From the NCBI GenBank assembly GCA_963575745.1, contig CAUYUJ010005670.1, forward strand, positions 77,001-141,000: DNA of 64,000 bases, written 5' to 3'. Origin of the DNA: Prorocentrum cordatum (taxonomy: Eukaryota; Sar; Dinophyceae; Prorocentrales; Prorocentraceae). The notes beneath the pieces were generated by a model that made no database searches, had not been told where the DNA came from, and saw only the letters and a program-made list of their open reading frames with translations. This document shows positions 35,138-45,935 of the stretch, one piece after another (position 1 is the stretch's first letter; each line of letters opens with the position of its first letter). Made by a program: the position numbers and the translations under genes.

Positions 35138-35333
35138 AGGCCTGGAAATTGGCACCAACACCAGCACAGGGCGTTGCCTCCACATGGGGAAGATGATCCT
35201 CGATTTTGGTGTTGGTGGTAATATTTCGGCCACCTTGGAAGCCAGAATATTACCACCATCACCGAGATCGGGATCGTCTTTCCTCGTTGGAGGCACACCG
35301 CCGATCTTGGTGTTGGTGTCAACCTCTGGGCCT
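35138..35333. mobile_element. Family E fold-back element, copy 3, in the degenerate Copia
   Basis: About 195 bp, nearly 90% like copy 2. Ends AGGCCTGGAAATTGGCACC / GGTGTTGGTGTCAACCTCTG. Integrase sense resumes right after it. Confidence 0.78.
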
Positions 35334-35560
35334 GCGAGTTTGGGTGGCCGTCAGGGCCCGTCTGTGGAAGTGCTCGGCGGAACAGCTGAGATCGGCCAGT
35401 GCTGATGAAGAACTATGGAGTCCAGCTGTCCCAGAGTCCCCAGTGGCGCGAGCTGCTGAGGCAGTCAAGCACGAGGAGAGCCACAGCTGTGGCTGTGGAT
35501 GTGCAGAGAGAAGGGCCTCCCCCAGACGGCGCTTGGGACGCCCAAGTGCAGCGTGAGATG
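35334..35560 (+). pseudogene. Integrase C-terminal linker remnant
   Basis: RARLWKCSAEQLRSASADEE matches the stretch that usually follows the integrase core in dinoflagellate-type Copia polyproteins. It continues past the 35138-35333 insertion and stays open to about 35555. Confidence 0.55.
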
Positions 35561-35684
35561 GACTCGGCCCCCCAAGTGCTGGGTCAGCCGGTCCCGGGTC
35601 CGGGAGCGATGCCGGGAACCTCCGGTCCTCTGGTTTCGCCCGAGGCCGGTTCTGGACAGCCTCCCGTCGTGGTGCCCAGAGGTC

Positions 35685-35861
35685 GGGGGCGGCAAAGAGG
35701 GGGGCGTCCAAGAGGGGGGGGGGTGCAAATCATGGCCTGCGGTATGTGCGCGGCAGGGACGTATTGAAACAAGAAGAGGCGCCATGAAATCTGGGGAGAT
35801 ATCATGGCCCCCGCCATGATATCCACCCCCTCTAGTCATCACCCCCCTCTTTGCCGCCCCC
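35685..35861. mobile_element. Family M element, copy 1, flanked by a 73-bp direct repeat
   Basis: Ends CGGGGGCGGCAAAGAGGGGG / CCCCCTCTTTGCCGCCCCCG; the centre has ATATCATGGCCCCCGCCATGATAT. The host sequence starting GGAACCTCCGGTCCTCTGG lies on both sides (35609-35683 and 35862-35934). Confidence 0.75.
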
Positions 35862-36431
35862 GAGAACCTCCGGTCCTCTGGTTTCGCCCGAGGCCGGTTC
35901 TGGACAGCCTCCCGTCGTGGGGCCCAGATGGTTGGGGAGAGGGACCAGACCCGAGTCTACGACGGAGTCGGTCGAGGCCCAGGCAGGCTCGGAGCAGGCT
36001 CGAGCGCCCTCCGACGACGCGTCCAGGCAGACCTCGGAGCACCCTCCGCCGGTCTCCCGCCTCGAGGGAGAGGGCCCCCGGGCCAGGTCCAGCGAGCAGG
36101 TGTCTGCCCACCCCTCCTGCTCCTTCCTCTCTCTCTCGCCGGTTCCCGTTTCCCCCAGTCCTCTTCCCCCTGGCCCTCCTCCTCCCTCTCCTGCCCCGGG
36201 CGCTGTCTCTCCAATCCCTCTCGCTCCTCCTCTCTCCCGGAGTGGGGGCAGGACGTCACGAGTGTGCCCCCCCAGTCGGGAGCAAGGCTCCGGCAGCCCG
36301 CCGACGCCCCTGCCGGCATTCGGAGGGCTCGATCCCTGCAGCCCCCGGAACACAAGAGACAGACAGAGTCGAGTCTCCTCCCGGCCTTTCCCCACCGGTA
36401 CTCAGCTCTCCCCCATTCTTCTTTGGACGCC

Positions 36432-36622
36432 CGAAATGGGTACGAAAAAAATTGGTACAATGCCCGACAACAAATGTTGTCGGAAACAGCGGCCGCTGTT
36501 GGGCAGGCGGCCTCCTGTCTCGAATGGACACAGGCCGCGGCGGCGCGGACAGCGAGTCCTGTCCAAAAAGAGCAGGAACTGCTGTTGAGCATATTGTACC
36601 CATTCTTTCCGTGCCCACCTCG
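36432..36622. mobile_element. Family N fold-back element, copy 2
   Basis: Arms CGAAATGGGTACGAAAAAAA / TTCTTTCCGTGCCCACCTCG and ATGCCCGACAACAAATGTTG; lies in the degenerate Copia. Confidence 0.72.
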
Positions 36623-36679
36623 TTCGTGCAGATCTTCGGATCCTCCGCCTCCCGCTCCGCAGCCCTCCTCTCCCCTCGG

Positions 36680-36870
36680 GAGCGGCCAAGAGGGGGGTGT
36701 CCAAGAGGGGGGGGGTGCAAATCATGACCGGCGGACTGTGCGCGGCCCAGCGGGGGGGGGCCAGGGACGTGAAGAAGTAAGAAGAGGCGCCATGAAATCT
36801 GGGGCAATATCATGGCCCACGCCATGATATCCCCCCCCCTCGTCATCACCCCCCTCTTTGCCGCCCCCGA
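36680..36870. mobile_element. Family M element, copy 2
   Basis: Same ends and centre (GAAGAGGCGCCATGAAATCT, ATATCATGGCCCACGCCATG); no flanking direct repeat seen. Confidence 0.72.
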
Positions 36871-37229
36871 TCTCCCCCGAGGTCTCGGCCAGAAGCCGAG
36901 GGGAGGAGCCGGGCAGGCAGGTCACCGCCAGCAGGCTGGAGCCTCGGAGGCCGGCCGGCCAGATGCTGCGGGGCCTGGAGGTGCCGGCCACCCCCCGGCC
37001 TCCCGTTCGAGGCAGGAGCCGCTCCCCGACGGGAGAGGCCACCGACTTCCTCGTCCTCCCCGGAGGTGTCGGTGGTGGTGTCCAGGCCAGGCCAATGACT
37101 TCAGAGAACTGCGAGGAGTCCGAGGTGTTCGCCACCAGTATAGGGGAGGAGAGGTGCCTCTGAAGAACATTGGACGCCCGCCGAGAGAGACAAGCTCAGA
37201 GCTTCTGGTGCTAAAAAGAAGGGGACGCC

Positions 37230-38030
37230 ATGATGGGCACCGGAGCTGTGGAGGTGATTCCCCCCTCGAAGGCGGACGCCGTGCGGAAGGCCCACTCCGA
37301 CAGGATCATATCCAGTCGGATGGTCCGTCGCTGGAAGCCGGTGGAGGGAACCTTCCAGGGGCCCGACGCTGTGTCACGGTGGTGTGTCCACGGCAATTGT
37401 GATCCTGATTCCGGGGCCCTGGCCGTCTATGCTCCGACCTCCCAAACGTCCAGCATCATGATAGTCCTGCACGTTGTCATGAACCTGGGTTTGTTTGCGG
37501 GTATCGCCGATGTGAAACATACGTTTTGCCAGTCCGATCCCATATCCAGGCCCCAGGGTCAGATATATGTAGAACCTTGTGAGGGGATTAACCTGCCACC
37601 AGGCTCACTTATCCTCCTAAAGGTCAATGTCTACGGTCTAGACGACGCCCCGATGGCCTGGCGGAAGACCGTGGTCACCTTCCTCGAGCGCCATGGTTTC
37701 TCACGGTCTCTGCTTGAACCCTGTTGGTGGATTAGATGCGTGCCCGACGGGAGCACCAAAAATATGATGCTGCTCGAAATCGACGACCGGAAATGGCTGC
37801 AAGAGTACCTGAAATCACGATTCCGTTTTGGGAAGTATCGAGACTGTGGGACTGGGCCCGTTGATTTCGCTGGAAGACGTATTACTAGTGGGCCCAGGAG
37901 GGCCACTGTGGACGTGGAAAAAGATATCCTGGAAGAAGTACGTCCTCTGTCAGTGGCTCGTGGACGTCTTTCTCGCAAGGACGTCCCGCTTGAACCGGCA
38001 GAGTTTAAGGCCCTACGCTCGCTCGTATAG
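37230..38030 (+). pseudogene. Reverse transcriptase remnant (RVT_2 type, 266 codons)
   Basis: Blocks in order: SRMVRRWKPVEG, CVHGNCDPDSGALAVYAPTS, AGIADVKHTFCQSDPIS (first catalytic Asp), GQIYVEPCEGINLPPGS, VYGLDDAPMAWRK, then LLEIDDRKW where YVDD is normal. The altered second motif and a TAG at the end, before the sense continues (KFNWLGREVRPEA), mark it as inactive. Confidence 0.85.
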
Positions 38031-38985
38031 AAGTTCAACTGGCTCGGACGAGAGGTCCGCCCCGAGGCAGCAGGTGTAGCAAGCATCTTAGCCAGCCGTC
38101 TGAAGTCAGCCACGACCAGAGACATCACCATGGCCAACAAGTCAGTCAGGCACCTCTGGTCCACTGCGTCCAGGGGCATCTTTGTCTGGGAGCTGGATCC
38201 CGACAATATGGCTTTCGTGTCCTTCTCTGATGCAGGAGGTGTGGGGGCGCCTTCGACGCATTGACTGACGAGAAAGGACTCCCTGAGGACCCAACCCAAG
38301 GTGCCTGGATGGTGCTGGCGGCCGGCGTGTGACCAGGCCGTGTTGGACAACCAAGCTGTAAAAGCGTCCATTCTCGGCTGGAGAAGCTCTAAGCTTCGGC
38401 GGGAGGTCCCTTCAACTCTGGCTGGAGAGACCCAAGTTCTCTCAGTAGCAGTGGCGGAAGTAGAATACCTTCAGATCCTTTATCGAGATGTGCTGTTCGG
38501 TGATGTGAGCGTCCGTGATCACCACAGGAGGTCCGGCCCGTTTACTACAGTGCTGCGCCGTGACTGTCAACTCGGATCCCGAGACAGACAAGTACACGTA
38601 GTGGACGCGAAGTCCATCTACGACACCATGATGAAGGAAGGCAATGTCAGTGCTAAGGACCGAAGGACTGCCATAGACTTAGCAATTATCTGTGAAGCTT
38701 TAGAACAGGCCAACGGCAGAGTTCGCTGGATCCCGCACGGCAGGCTGCCGGTCGACCCACTCACTAAAGACGACGTTACTAAGTGTAATGCAGCATTGTT
38801 CGACCTGATGACCAGCGGGAGATTAGTACTCGTAGATGAGAGTTCCGAAGTAGAGCGGAGACGAGAAGATCCAGGACTCAAGAATCGTTCCCAGGCTGCC
38901 AGGAAAATCCTGAACCAGACGAACATGGTCTCCTGGAGTGGGTTCCTCACGGTTCCTCCGGAGGACTCCGACGGTGGTGGTGTTG
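38031..38985 (+). pseudogene. RNase H remnant of the degenerate Copia element
   Basis: FVSFSDAGGVGAP supplies the first Asp; one frame off, LAGETQVLSVAVAEVEYLQ holds the Glu, VVDAKSIYDTM the next Asp, and GRVRWIPHGRLPVDPLTKDD the last. A stop near 38263 and a frameshift separate the first motif from the rest. The order and spacing are those of Copia RNase H. Confidence 0.8.
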
Positions 38986-39159
38986 GTGGTTCCCCCTCCT
39001 CCCTCTCCTTCTCTCTCCTCTCCTTGCCTCTCAGCTCTGGTGCTGAACACCACTGGGGTGTTCCAGTAAGCCGATGCTGGGTGCTTTCAGGGCTACACTC
39101 GTGTGAGCACGTGTTTATTGATTTTAGTTAGCAGTTTGTGTCCACAAGGGATCCCTAAA

Positions 39160-40258
39160 CCTGCTAGAAACTTTGGGGCATGTGGAAGCGTGCCTGATTT
39201 GACCCTCCGGTTTAGTATGTGGACACCAATACCTAGTTCCCGATAGTTTTGTGCTGTCGTGTGCTGTAGCAGACATAATGCCATGTGTGTATTGCTGTTC
39301 GCACGTTGGCTCAAGTCCAAAAAACCATCGTCTGCCGCTGCTGCTGCCACAGGAGGAGGAGGAGCAGGAGGAGAAGGAGGAGAAGGAGGAGGACCAGTGT
39401 AAACCCAATAATCATCAACGATGTTGGAATAAACCCTCCCTCCGAGCTCCCTCTTCAGAAGCCCCGACAACGGTTCATTTCCATTGGGGGAACTGCCTCG
39501 TTGGAAAAAACACCGTTTGAAGACTCTAAAGCATGCCAAAACATTGTTCTCGGGATTCCAATGCCACGGATCAACCTGAATGTTGCGTGTTGACGACCCT
39601 GAATCGTGCCAGAACGCTATTCTTGGGACTTTAACACAGCGGATCAACGTAACTGTTCCGCCCGCGTAATCCTGAATCCTTTCAAAATACAATTTCTGGT
39701 ACGTTGATGATGGGAATCCGTGAAACTCTTGCACATGTTGTCAAAACATGTGCGCAGCGCTAAAGACGATAACCACATTTTGAAAAGAAACCACCCTCAA
39801 TCCGTAACACTCTAACGAGCTTTTAAAACGAATGTGCGCGGCGCTAAAGCGATAACCTCATTTTGAAAAGGAACCGCCCTCAACCCGTGAAGCTCTTGCA
39901 AACTGTGAAAACGAATTTGCGCGGCGCTAAGGCGAGAGCCAAATTTTGAAAAAGAACAGCCCTCAATCAATGAAACTCTTGCAAATGTTCAAAACAAATA
40001 TGCGCCGCTTTGAAGACCACCCACCCTCAATCCGTGAAGCTCTTGCAAACAATTAAAACGAATGCGCGCCGCGCTAAGGCGAGAACCACATTTTGAAAAC
40101 CACCCACCTTCAATCCGTGAAATTCTTGCAATTTATTTAAACGAATGCGCGACGCGCTCAGGCGAAAACCACATTCTGAAAACCACCCGCTCTCCGTCTG
40201 TGGTAAACCACCCGCCCTTCGGGGTGCGACAGGGAGAAGTTACTTATAAGGAAAAGGA
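39160..40258 (-). repeat. Family H repeat, copy 3, inverted
   Basis: Reverse of copy 2. Tandem units (GGCGCTAAGGCGAGAACC, CCGCCCTCAATCCGTGAA) fill 39740-40200. (GGA)n lies at both ends (39350-39395 and 40259-40292). Confidence 0.78.
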
Positions 40259-40300
40259 ATGGAGGAGGAGGAGGAGGAGGAGGAGGAGGAGGGAGGGACC

Positions 40301-40440
40301 ATGAACTTTCGGAGAATCGCGCGAACTTCTTGGATCTCCGCTGAACTCCCCGTCCCTGGCGCGCGGAGCGCGCCCGAGGCGCCGCCATGGGGACCCCCAG
40401 CGCCGATCCGAGACACCCGCGCGGACCGTCGAAAGTCCAT
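40301..40440. mobile_element. Family C diverged element, copy 6
   Basis: Arms ATGAACTTTCGGAGAATCGC / GCGGACCGTCGAAAGTCCAT around GGCGCGCGGAGCGCGCC and GCGCCGATCCGAG blocks. Confidence 0.65.
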
Positions 40441-40674
40441 GTTCAGGCCGTCTCCTCCGAGAGAAGCCCCCGTCTTGCTTCCTTCGGGACGCCCAAGGTT
40501 TGGGCCCGCAGCCCTCCAGAGAGAGAGGGAAGAGGGCGGTTGATGGCGATGCGACGCGCGGCAGCGCCGACTGCGTGCTCGAGCAGCAAGTGCCGAGGCG
40601 GGCGGCGCAACGCGGCAAGAGGACCACGCCACCCCCGCCATCGCCCAGAGGAGGAAGAGGGGGAGGAGGGACGT

Positions 40675-41043
40675 GGCATCGCTCGGACGGCCACTTGAGC
40701 AGGGACCGAGCGTCCCAGCATCTCTATAAGCCTACCGCGAAATGTTCTTAGAACCCAGACATGTTCTAAGAGCAAAGACAAGGTTCTGATAACATAAACC
40801 CGATGGGTTAAAACATGACAGTCCCAGCCAGACATGTTCAAATCATATCTCGTGGAAGCCACACGAGGTTCTTAGAACATTCTTTGGTAGGCCCACAGGC
40901 GAGCCAGGACGCTTCGCCACTGCTTGATCCGCCCCCCGTGCACTTGCTGGCCCCGTGCGTGCCATTCTCTGCCAGCTGATTCATCCCGGATGCTCCTCGG
41001 TGGCCCTCGCCGACAACAAAAATACACATGTCCGACCGATGCC
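40675..41043. mobile_element. Family A element, copy 3, with internal insertion
   Basis: Left end GGCATCGCTCGGACGG and right part GATGCTCCTCGGTGGCC to GACCGATGCC match the family. About 240 bp of extra AT-richer sequence, with repeated GTTCTTAGAAC and ACATGTTC motifs, lies between. Confidence 0.65.
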
Positions 41044-41047
41044 AAAC

Positions 41048-41216
41048 GGGGATGGACAGACCCCCCTTTAGTAAAACGTGGTTTAGTGAAAACGACTTCG
41101 AGTCCAAACCTGGCGGGCGCAAGCCTGGAAAATAACGGCCGCGGCGCCCTCTCGAGAACCGAAAACGGACAATTCACTCATCGACGTGTCACTGTTGGGG
41201 GTTCTGTCCACCCCCG
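41048..41216. mobile_element. Family B fold-back element, copy 3
   Basis: Ends GGGATGGACAGACCCC / GGGGGTTCTGTCCACCCC; about 90% like copy 1. It directly follows a family A element and precedes a family O element. Confidence 0.8.
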
Positions 41217-41227
41217 AGCCAAAGTCA

Positions 41228-41427
41228 GGGGGACGTAAGACCTGGGTACAGGGGACTCGGAAATCCCCGACGAGGTCGTCAAAAAAATGACGAGGCCGAG
41301 CCTGCATTTTGACGAGGCCTCCCGCTGCAGACATCCCACGAAACTCCTCCTCGTCAAAATCCGAGGCGCGGTCGCCAAAAAACGATGGCGAACCCGAGTC
41401 CTGGCAAACCCGGGTCTTACGCTCCCC
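41228..41427. mobile_element. Family O fold-back element, copy 1
   Basis: Arms GGGACGTAAGACCTGGGTAC / GAACCCGAGTCCTGG...GGGTCTTACGCTCC; shared core CCCGCTGCAGACATCCCACG. Confidence 0.72.
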
Positions 41428-41429
41428 CG

Positions 41430-42300
41430 ACAAAGGGAGGGAGGGACCGGCGCGCGTGAAACGACGGCCTCGGTGCCGGCCTGCGTGCGCCGTGGGCGCA
41501 CACGGGCCACGGCCCCCCTCGCTTTGTGGGGGGGGGCCGCGCTCTCGCCCCCCGACGTCGGGGGGAGAGGGCGAAGGAGGAGGGAGGAGGGACTGAAGGA
41601 GGAGGGAGGGAGGAGTCTCGCCCCCCGACGTCCAGGGGAGAGGGAGGAGGGAGGAGGGAGGAGGGACTGAAGGAGGAGGGAGGGGGGGAGGAGGAAGGAC
41701 AGGGAGAGGAGGGGGGGAGGAAGGAGGGACAGGGCGCGGGAGCGCGGGCGCGCCTCCGAGCTCGCGAGGGCCCCCTAGGCGCTGCAGTTGGTGCACTCGT
41801 ACTTCGGCGCCTCCCGGGGAAGCGGGGCGGCGCTGGGTGCAGAGGTCCCGGCTCGAAGGCACCAGCACCGAAGACATCGGGCGCTGCGAACAACCACTGA
41901 CACGGAGGTCTCTGCGGCTTTGGGCACGAACACATGGGGGGGCGATAAGTGCGGGGGAAGACAAGTGCCCTTTTCGGGCCCTGAGAGCCTCTCGCTGGGC
42001 CTTCCAAAGCCCCTTTAAGGGGCCCTAAAGGACTCTTTCTCTGCAGCCCTCGTTGCCCCCCCACGAATCGCCCCCCAGCTACCGCCGCCCAGTCCTCCTC
42101 CTCATCCTCCTTCTCCTCCTCCTTCTCCCCCGCCTCTCCCTCCACCCACTGCTCCTCCTCCGCCTCCTCTCTTTTCTTTCTCCTTCTGGGCGCTCCAGGA
42201 CGGTCGGGAGCGACCCCTGCCGGGGCAGTCACGGCCACATTGGCGCGACGACGACGACGACGACGGCGACGAGAGACCCACTTTGAAAAGGAGCCGCCCG
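41430..42300. other. GC-rich block with GGAGGGAGGAGG runs, no gene supported
   Basis: 41570-41730 is purine-rich; 42085-42180 is (TCC)n; the rest is unique without a supported frame. Confidence 0.5.
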
Positions 42301-42329
42301 CCGTCCTTCTATTAGCTAGCGCGGACCCC

Positions 42330-42520
42330 ATCAATGGTTCAGCTACGTGGTGTCAGCTATGCTGCGTCAGCCGTGTCGTGTGAGCCCTGCGGTGCATGCC
42401 CTGCTGTGAAGGCCGTGCGGTGTGAGCTGCGCCGTGCGAGCAGTGCGGTGCGGCCCCCGTGGCGCGAGCCGTGCCGCGTGAGCCGTGCGGTGCGAGCCGT
42501 GCCCTGCAGGCCGCGCTGCC
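42330..42520. repeat. GTGCGGTGCGAGCC minisatellite
   Basis: Degenerate GTGCGAGCCGTGCGGTG words of about 15 bp. Confidence 0.6.
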
Positions 42521-42617
42521 CACCCGAGGCGCGGAGAGCCTGCCGGCGCCCACGAGGCGCCCACGGGCGGGCACGGGGCGCCGGCGCGGAGAATCCTGGG
42601 CGAGCCCACCCTCCTGC

Positions 42618-42775
42618 TGGGAGGAGGAGGAGGAGGAGGAGGAGGAGGAGGAGGAGGAGGAGGAGGAGGAGGAGGAGGACTCCAGGAGGAGGAGGAGGAG
42701 GAGGAGGAGGAGGAGGAGGAGGAGGAGGAACACTCCAGGAGGAGGAGGAGGAGGAGGAGGAGGAGCGTGCCTGTT
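42618..42775. repeat. (GGA)n tract
   Basis: Two pure runs split by ACTCCAGGAGG and ACACTCCAGGAGG; it adjoins family H copy 4. Confidence 0.9.
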
Positions 42776-42779
42776 GGAA

Positions 42780-43030
42780 GTGCTGAGGCGGAACGTGCGC
42801 GAGCGCGGAGGCGAGAGCCGCAGCTTGAGAACCTTTCGCCGTACGTGCTCGCTGCTGTTAGCAACTTTTGAGACGAACGTTCGTGGCACAAAGGCGAGAA
42901 CCAAAACCACTTGTTGAAAACGGCTCGCCTTCTGTCCGTGTAAGTGTTGGAACTGTCACAACTTGACAACTTCGGGGTCATCAATGGCGAGGACGTCTCA
43001 CGCGAAACGCCCAGCCGGCCCTACCGTCAC
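42780..43030 (-). repeat. Family H repeat, copy 4, inverted partial
   Basis: GACGTCTCACGCGAAACGCC and GGCGAGAACCAAAACCAC match H; a (GGA)n tract lies at its left. Confidence 0.6.
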
Positions 43031-43084
43031 CCCTAGCGCCGCCTTCCTCACCACTGCACTCGCACTCTCTGGAGTGTGTAGCGC

Positions 43085-43175
43085 GCGTGTGTGTGTGTGT
43101 TTGTGTGTGTTTGTGTGTGTGTGTGTGTGCGTGTGTTTGTGTGTGTGCGTGTGTTTGTGTGTGTGTTTGTGTGTA
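43085..43175. repeat. (GT)n tract
   Basis: GTGTGTGTGTTTGTGTGTGT with T interruptions. Confidence 0.9.
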
Positions 43176-43326
43176 TCTGGGTGACGAAAGGATAAGGAAG
43201 AACGTAGGCAGAGAGAGTAAGGGGAAAGAGGATTAGATATTCCTCCCTCCATCCTCCCCCCCTAACCTCCGGTCTTTGTCTCTTTCACAACGAACAACAC
43301 GAGGATACATGGGGCCCTCCTCGTCC

Positions 43327-43540
43327 CTCCTACGGCAATTTCGTATCGTGCCGACTTCCGCGTTGGTTTCTGACACCGCGGGGATCGTTAAACCGTGAAA
43401 GATCGGCCGTTTCCGAAATGTTAGATCGTTCAACATCGACGAATTCTGGGTCGCCGGAAGCGTTCAACGTTGAACGCCGGCGGCGGGGTCGCCGCCGGTC
43501 GACGCGACACGAACCTACTGTACTTCCTACGGCCAGACCT
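43327..43540. repeat. Family F repeat, copy 3 (most complete)
   Basis: Uninterrupted copy ending in GTCGACGCGACACGAACC and a CCTACTGTACTTCC tail, then a family G copy. F and G may be parts of one larger element. Confidence 0.7.
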
Positions 43541-43551
43541 AGGATAGAAAG

Positions 43552-43800
43552 ACATCCTTCAGGCCCTCCGCTGGCCAAAACTGACGAACATTCGAGGGTA
43601 GTACCCTCCCCACAGGATGCACAAGAACATCCAACAAGCTCGAAGAACATGTGGGCACCCTCCCCGAACCAACCTCGATGCCATATCTCGGTCCGACCGT
43701 ACCTCCTGCGTGCCTGCCATGCCTACCGCACCTCCCACGTACCTCGGTCGACACGACACGAACCTACTGCACCTCCAATGTACCTCCTGCCTCCTCCCCG
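43552..43800. repeat. Family G repeat, copy 3
   Basis: AAGACATCCTTCAGGCCCTC to GAACCAACCTCGATGCCATA, then CCTACTGCACCTCC-type repeats. Confidence 0.72.
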
Positions 43801-43977
43801 GGAGACGTAAGACTCGGGTTAAGGGGGACTCGGGCTGGCCTGCCGGGGTCATCACGCAAACGACGCGACCCAGCCTCACATCTGCTGCGAGCTCCCGCTG
43901 CAGACATCCCACGACCACTGCACCGCCCAGACCCGAGCACGCGCTCGCCAAACCGCGTCGGCAAAACCTTACGCTCC
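43801..43977. mobile_element. Family O fold-back element, copy 2
   Basis: GGAGACGTAAGACTCGGGTT to CCTTACGCTCC with the same core; it follows the F+G composite. Confidence 0.65.
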
Positions 43978-44279
43978 GGCGCCCTCGAGCCGCACGCCTC
44001 CCCCCCCAAAAAGCCTCCCGCACCCCCTCCTCGCCGAGGCGGCGGGGGCGCGCTGGGCGCCTCTGCCTTCAGGCTCTGGATGGCCCTGCTCTCGGCCGAG
44101 GCGGCCGAGGCCCCGCCTGTGGCGGCGGAGCCAGGGCGCACCCCGCCCCGCCCTCCCTCGGCTCCCTCCGCCGCCGCTCCCTCCTCCGTCGCTCCCTCCC
44201 TCCGTCCCCTTCCACCCAGCTCTCCCTTCCCTTCCTCCCTCCCCCTCCTCGCTCCTCCTCCCTCCTCCTGCTCCTCCTC

Positions 44280-44485
44280 CTCCTCATCATCATCATCATC
44301 ACCATCATCATCACCACGACCATCATCAGCATCAGTATCAGCATCACCATCGCCATCACCATTATCACCATCACCATCACCACCACCACCACCACCACCA
44401 CCACCACCACCACCACCACCACCACCACCACCATCGCCATCATCATCAGCAGCATCATCATCAGTATCATCATCATCAGTATCAG

Positions 44486-44567
<82 letters not shown>

Positions 44568-44705
44568 AACCATAATCATCATCATCAGCATCCTCAGCAT
44601 CATCATCACCTTCACCTTCACCATCACTCACCACCATCATCATCACCATCATCATCGCCATCACCACCACCATCAGCAGCAGCATCATCATCACCATCAT
44701 CCCTA
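44280..44705. repeat. (CAT)n / (CAC)n tract
   Basis: ATC 44280-44370, CAC 44380-44430, ATC 44480-44570, then diverged. Confidence 0.92.
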
Positions 44706-44749
44706 TTCCCTCATTTCCCCCCTCATCCATTCTCCTCCCTCCTCTGACC

Positions 44750-45560
44750 GTGGCTCAGAAGTTCAACGCCAGCCCTCTGTACGAAGTAATTCGAAGGCAC
44801 CGTCACCAAAATCCGCAGCGGCACGGCGCTGCTCCACGAGAAAGCTGGGCACATGCCCGACGTACGGCACACGCCTTCGCACAGAGATCGTGCTCATGTC
44901 GGTACGCTCTCAAGGCCTGGCAGGCCCATATGAGCTGGCAGCTGGCGCGCGGATGCTCGAGCCAGGCGCGCTATCTTCCTCAGCCCTCCTCGCCTGAAGC
45001 AGAGAAGGTGAATGGCAAGCATAGGCACCTGCGCATCGTAGGCGGAATGATTGGTAGATTTACTGGCGGTGTGCTCCAACAAGGGCGACTCGAGCGCAAT
45101 TACGCTTCAGGTCCCCGGCGTGAGTTCCTACTGACTAGTGGGTGGCACCATTGGAAGCTCTTTGAGTACTGCGGCTGCCGAGCCCGATGCCCTAGGCATT
45201 TGCAGCTCTGAAAGGGTAGCCAAACCCGTGCTTTGATGCAGTGACCGTGGCAAGACTTGGAAGGCCTGCTGGTTTCTACGACAAGGGGGAGGGGGGTCAC
45301 CCCCCCCCCTCGGCGCCGGCGCTGGCGCTGGCGGCCGCCAGCAGCGCCCACGGCGGGGACGCAGCGACGATGACCAGAGGCAGCCCAGGGGGGGGGGGGG
45401 CGCAGCAGAATGCCGAAGGATGCCGAATACCGAAGGGGCAAGGATGCTAGGGTAGCCTTGTGAAGTTGCCCCATCCTTACTATCATGGTTGACTGTAGTC
45501 GGCCCACGTAGCTGCTCGTCCTGGCGCCTCCTGGCGCTGGGAGACGCCCAGGTGTCGAGG
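44750..45560. other. Unique stretch, no gene supported
   Basis: A 153-codon plus-strand frame (44750-45211) has mixed composition but no motif and no sign of constraint; possibly an old gene relic. Confidence 0.4.
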
Positions 45561-45611
45561 AATGGGCCTGGCGGCGGGGCGGAAACCAGCTGCACGCAGC
45601 AGATTTCCGAG

Positions 45612-45738
45612 TCGGACCCAGGCCAGAAGAACATCCTTTAAGAACGCGAGATCCTCCGTCGGCCAAAACAAGCCAAACATCCGAAGGGGCCCTCCCCAGG
45701 GGGCACAAAAACATCCAACAAACACGAAGAACACTACT
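45612..45738. repeat. Family G repeat, copy 4 (cut by a (GGA)n tract)
   Basis: Starts CGGACCCAGGCCAGAAGAAC and stops at AACACGAAGAACACTACTAG, where (GGA)n begins. Confidence 0.72.
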
Positions 45739-45809
45739 AGAGGAGGAGGAGGAGGAGGAGGAGGAGGAGGAGGAGGAGGAGGAGGAGGAGGAGGAGGAGG
45801 AGGAGGAGG
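45735..45809. repeat. (GGA)n tract, left half of the retrogene target
   Basis: Pure GGA; its other half is 63629-63661. Confidence 0.9.
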
Positions 45810-45825
45810 AGGAAAAGAAGGCGGA
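45810..45825. repeat. 16-bp target duplication of the retrogene, left copy
   Basis: AGGAAAAGAAGGCGGA, against AGGAAAAGGAGGCGGA at 63614-63629 (15 of 16). A (GGA)n tract lies outside each copy, so the target was one continuous (GGA)n tract. Length and poly(A) fit LINE-type retroposition. Confidence 0.75.
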
Positions 45826-45834
45826 TTTTTTTTT
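45826..45834 (-). other. Poly(A) relic at the retrogene 3' end
   Basis: Nine A on the minus strand, about 100 nt past the stop codon and directly against the left 16-bp duplication. This is where the tail of a retroposed mRNA is expected. Confidence 0.7.
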
Positions 45835-45935
45835 GTGCTGCTGCACGCCTCTGGCGGAGACCCCCACCACTCCGCTCCTCCTGGCCGTACGTGTACGGCT
45901 GCACGAAGACGACGGCCAGGCAGACCACGAGGTGA

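Larger units (their letters stand above)
33013..39120 (+). mobile_element. Degenerate Copia-type element, plus strand
   Basis: Remnants lie in Copia order on the plus strand: methyltransferase-like module (33.1-33.8 kb), integrase (34.2-35.5 kb), reverse transcriptase (37.2-38.0 kb), RNase H (38.0-38.95 kb). Stops and frameshifts break every part, and at least five younger short elements lie inside (34355-34478, 35138-35333, 35685-35861, 36432-36622, 36680-36870). I could not identify LTRs. It is a different lineage from the 16.4-kb element: the protein sequences are only distantly alike and it lacks the GC hairpins. Confidence 0.8.

Noticed and set aside
44750-45211. 153-codon plus-strand frame
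   Set aside because: Mixed composition but no motif, no neighbouring coding sign and alternative open frames; left as unique DNA.
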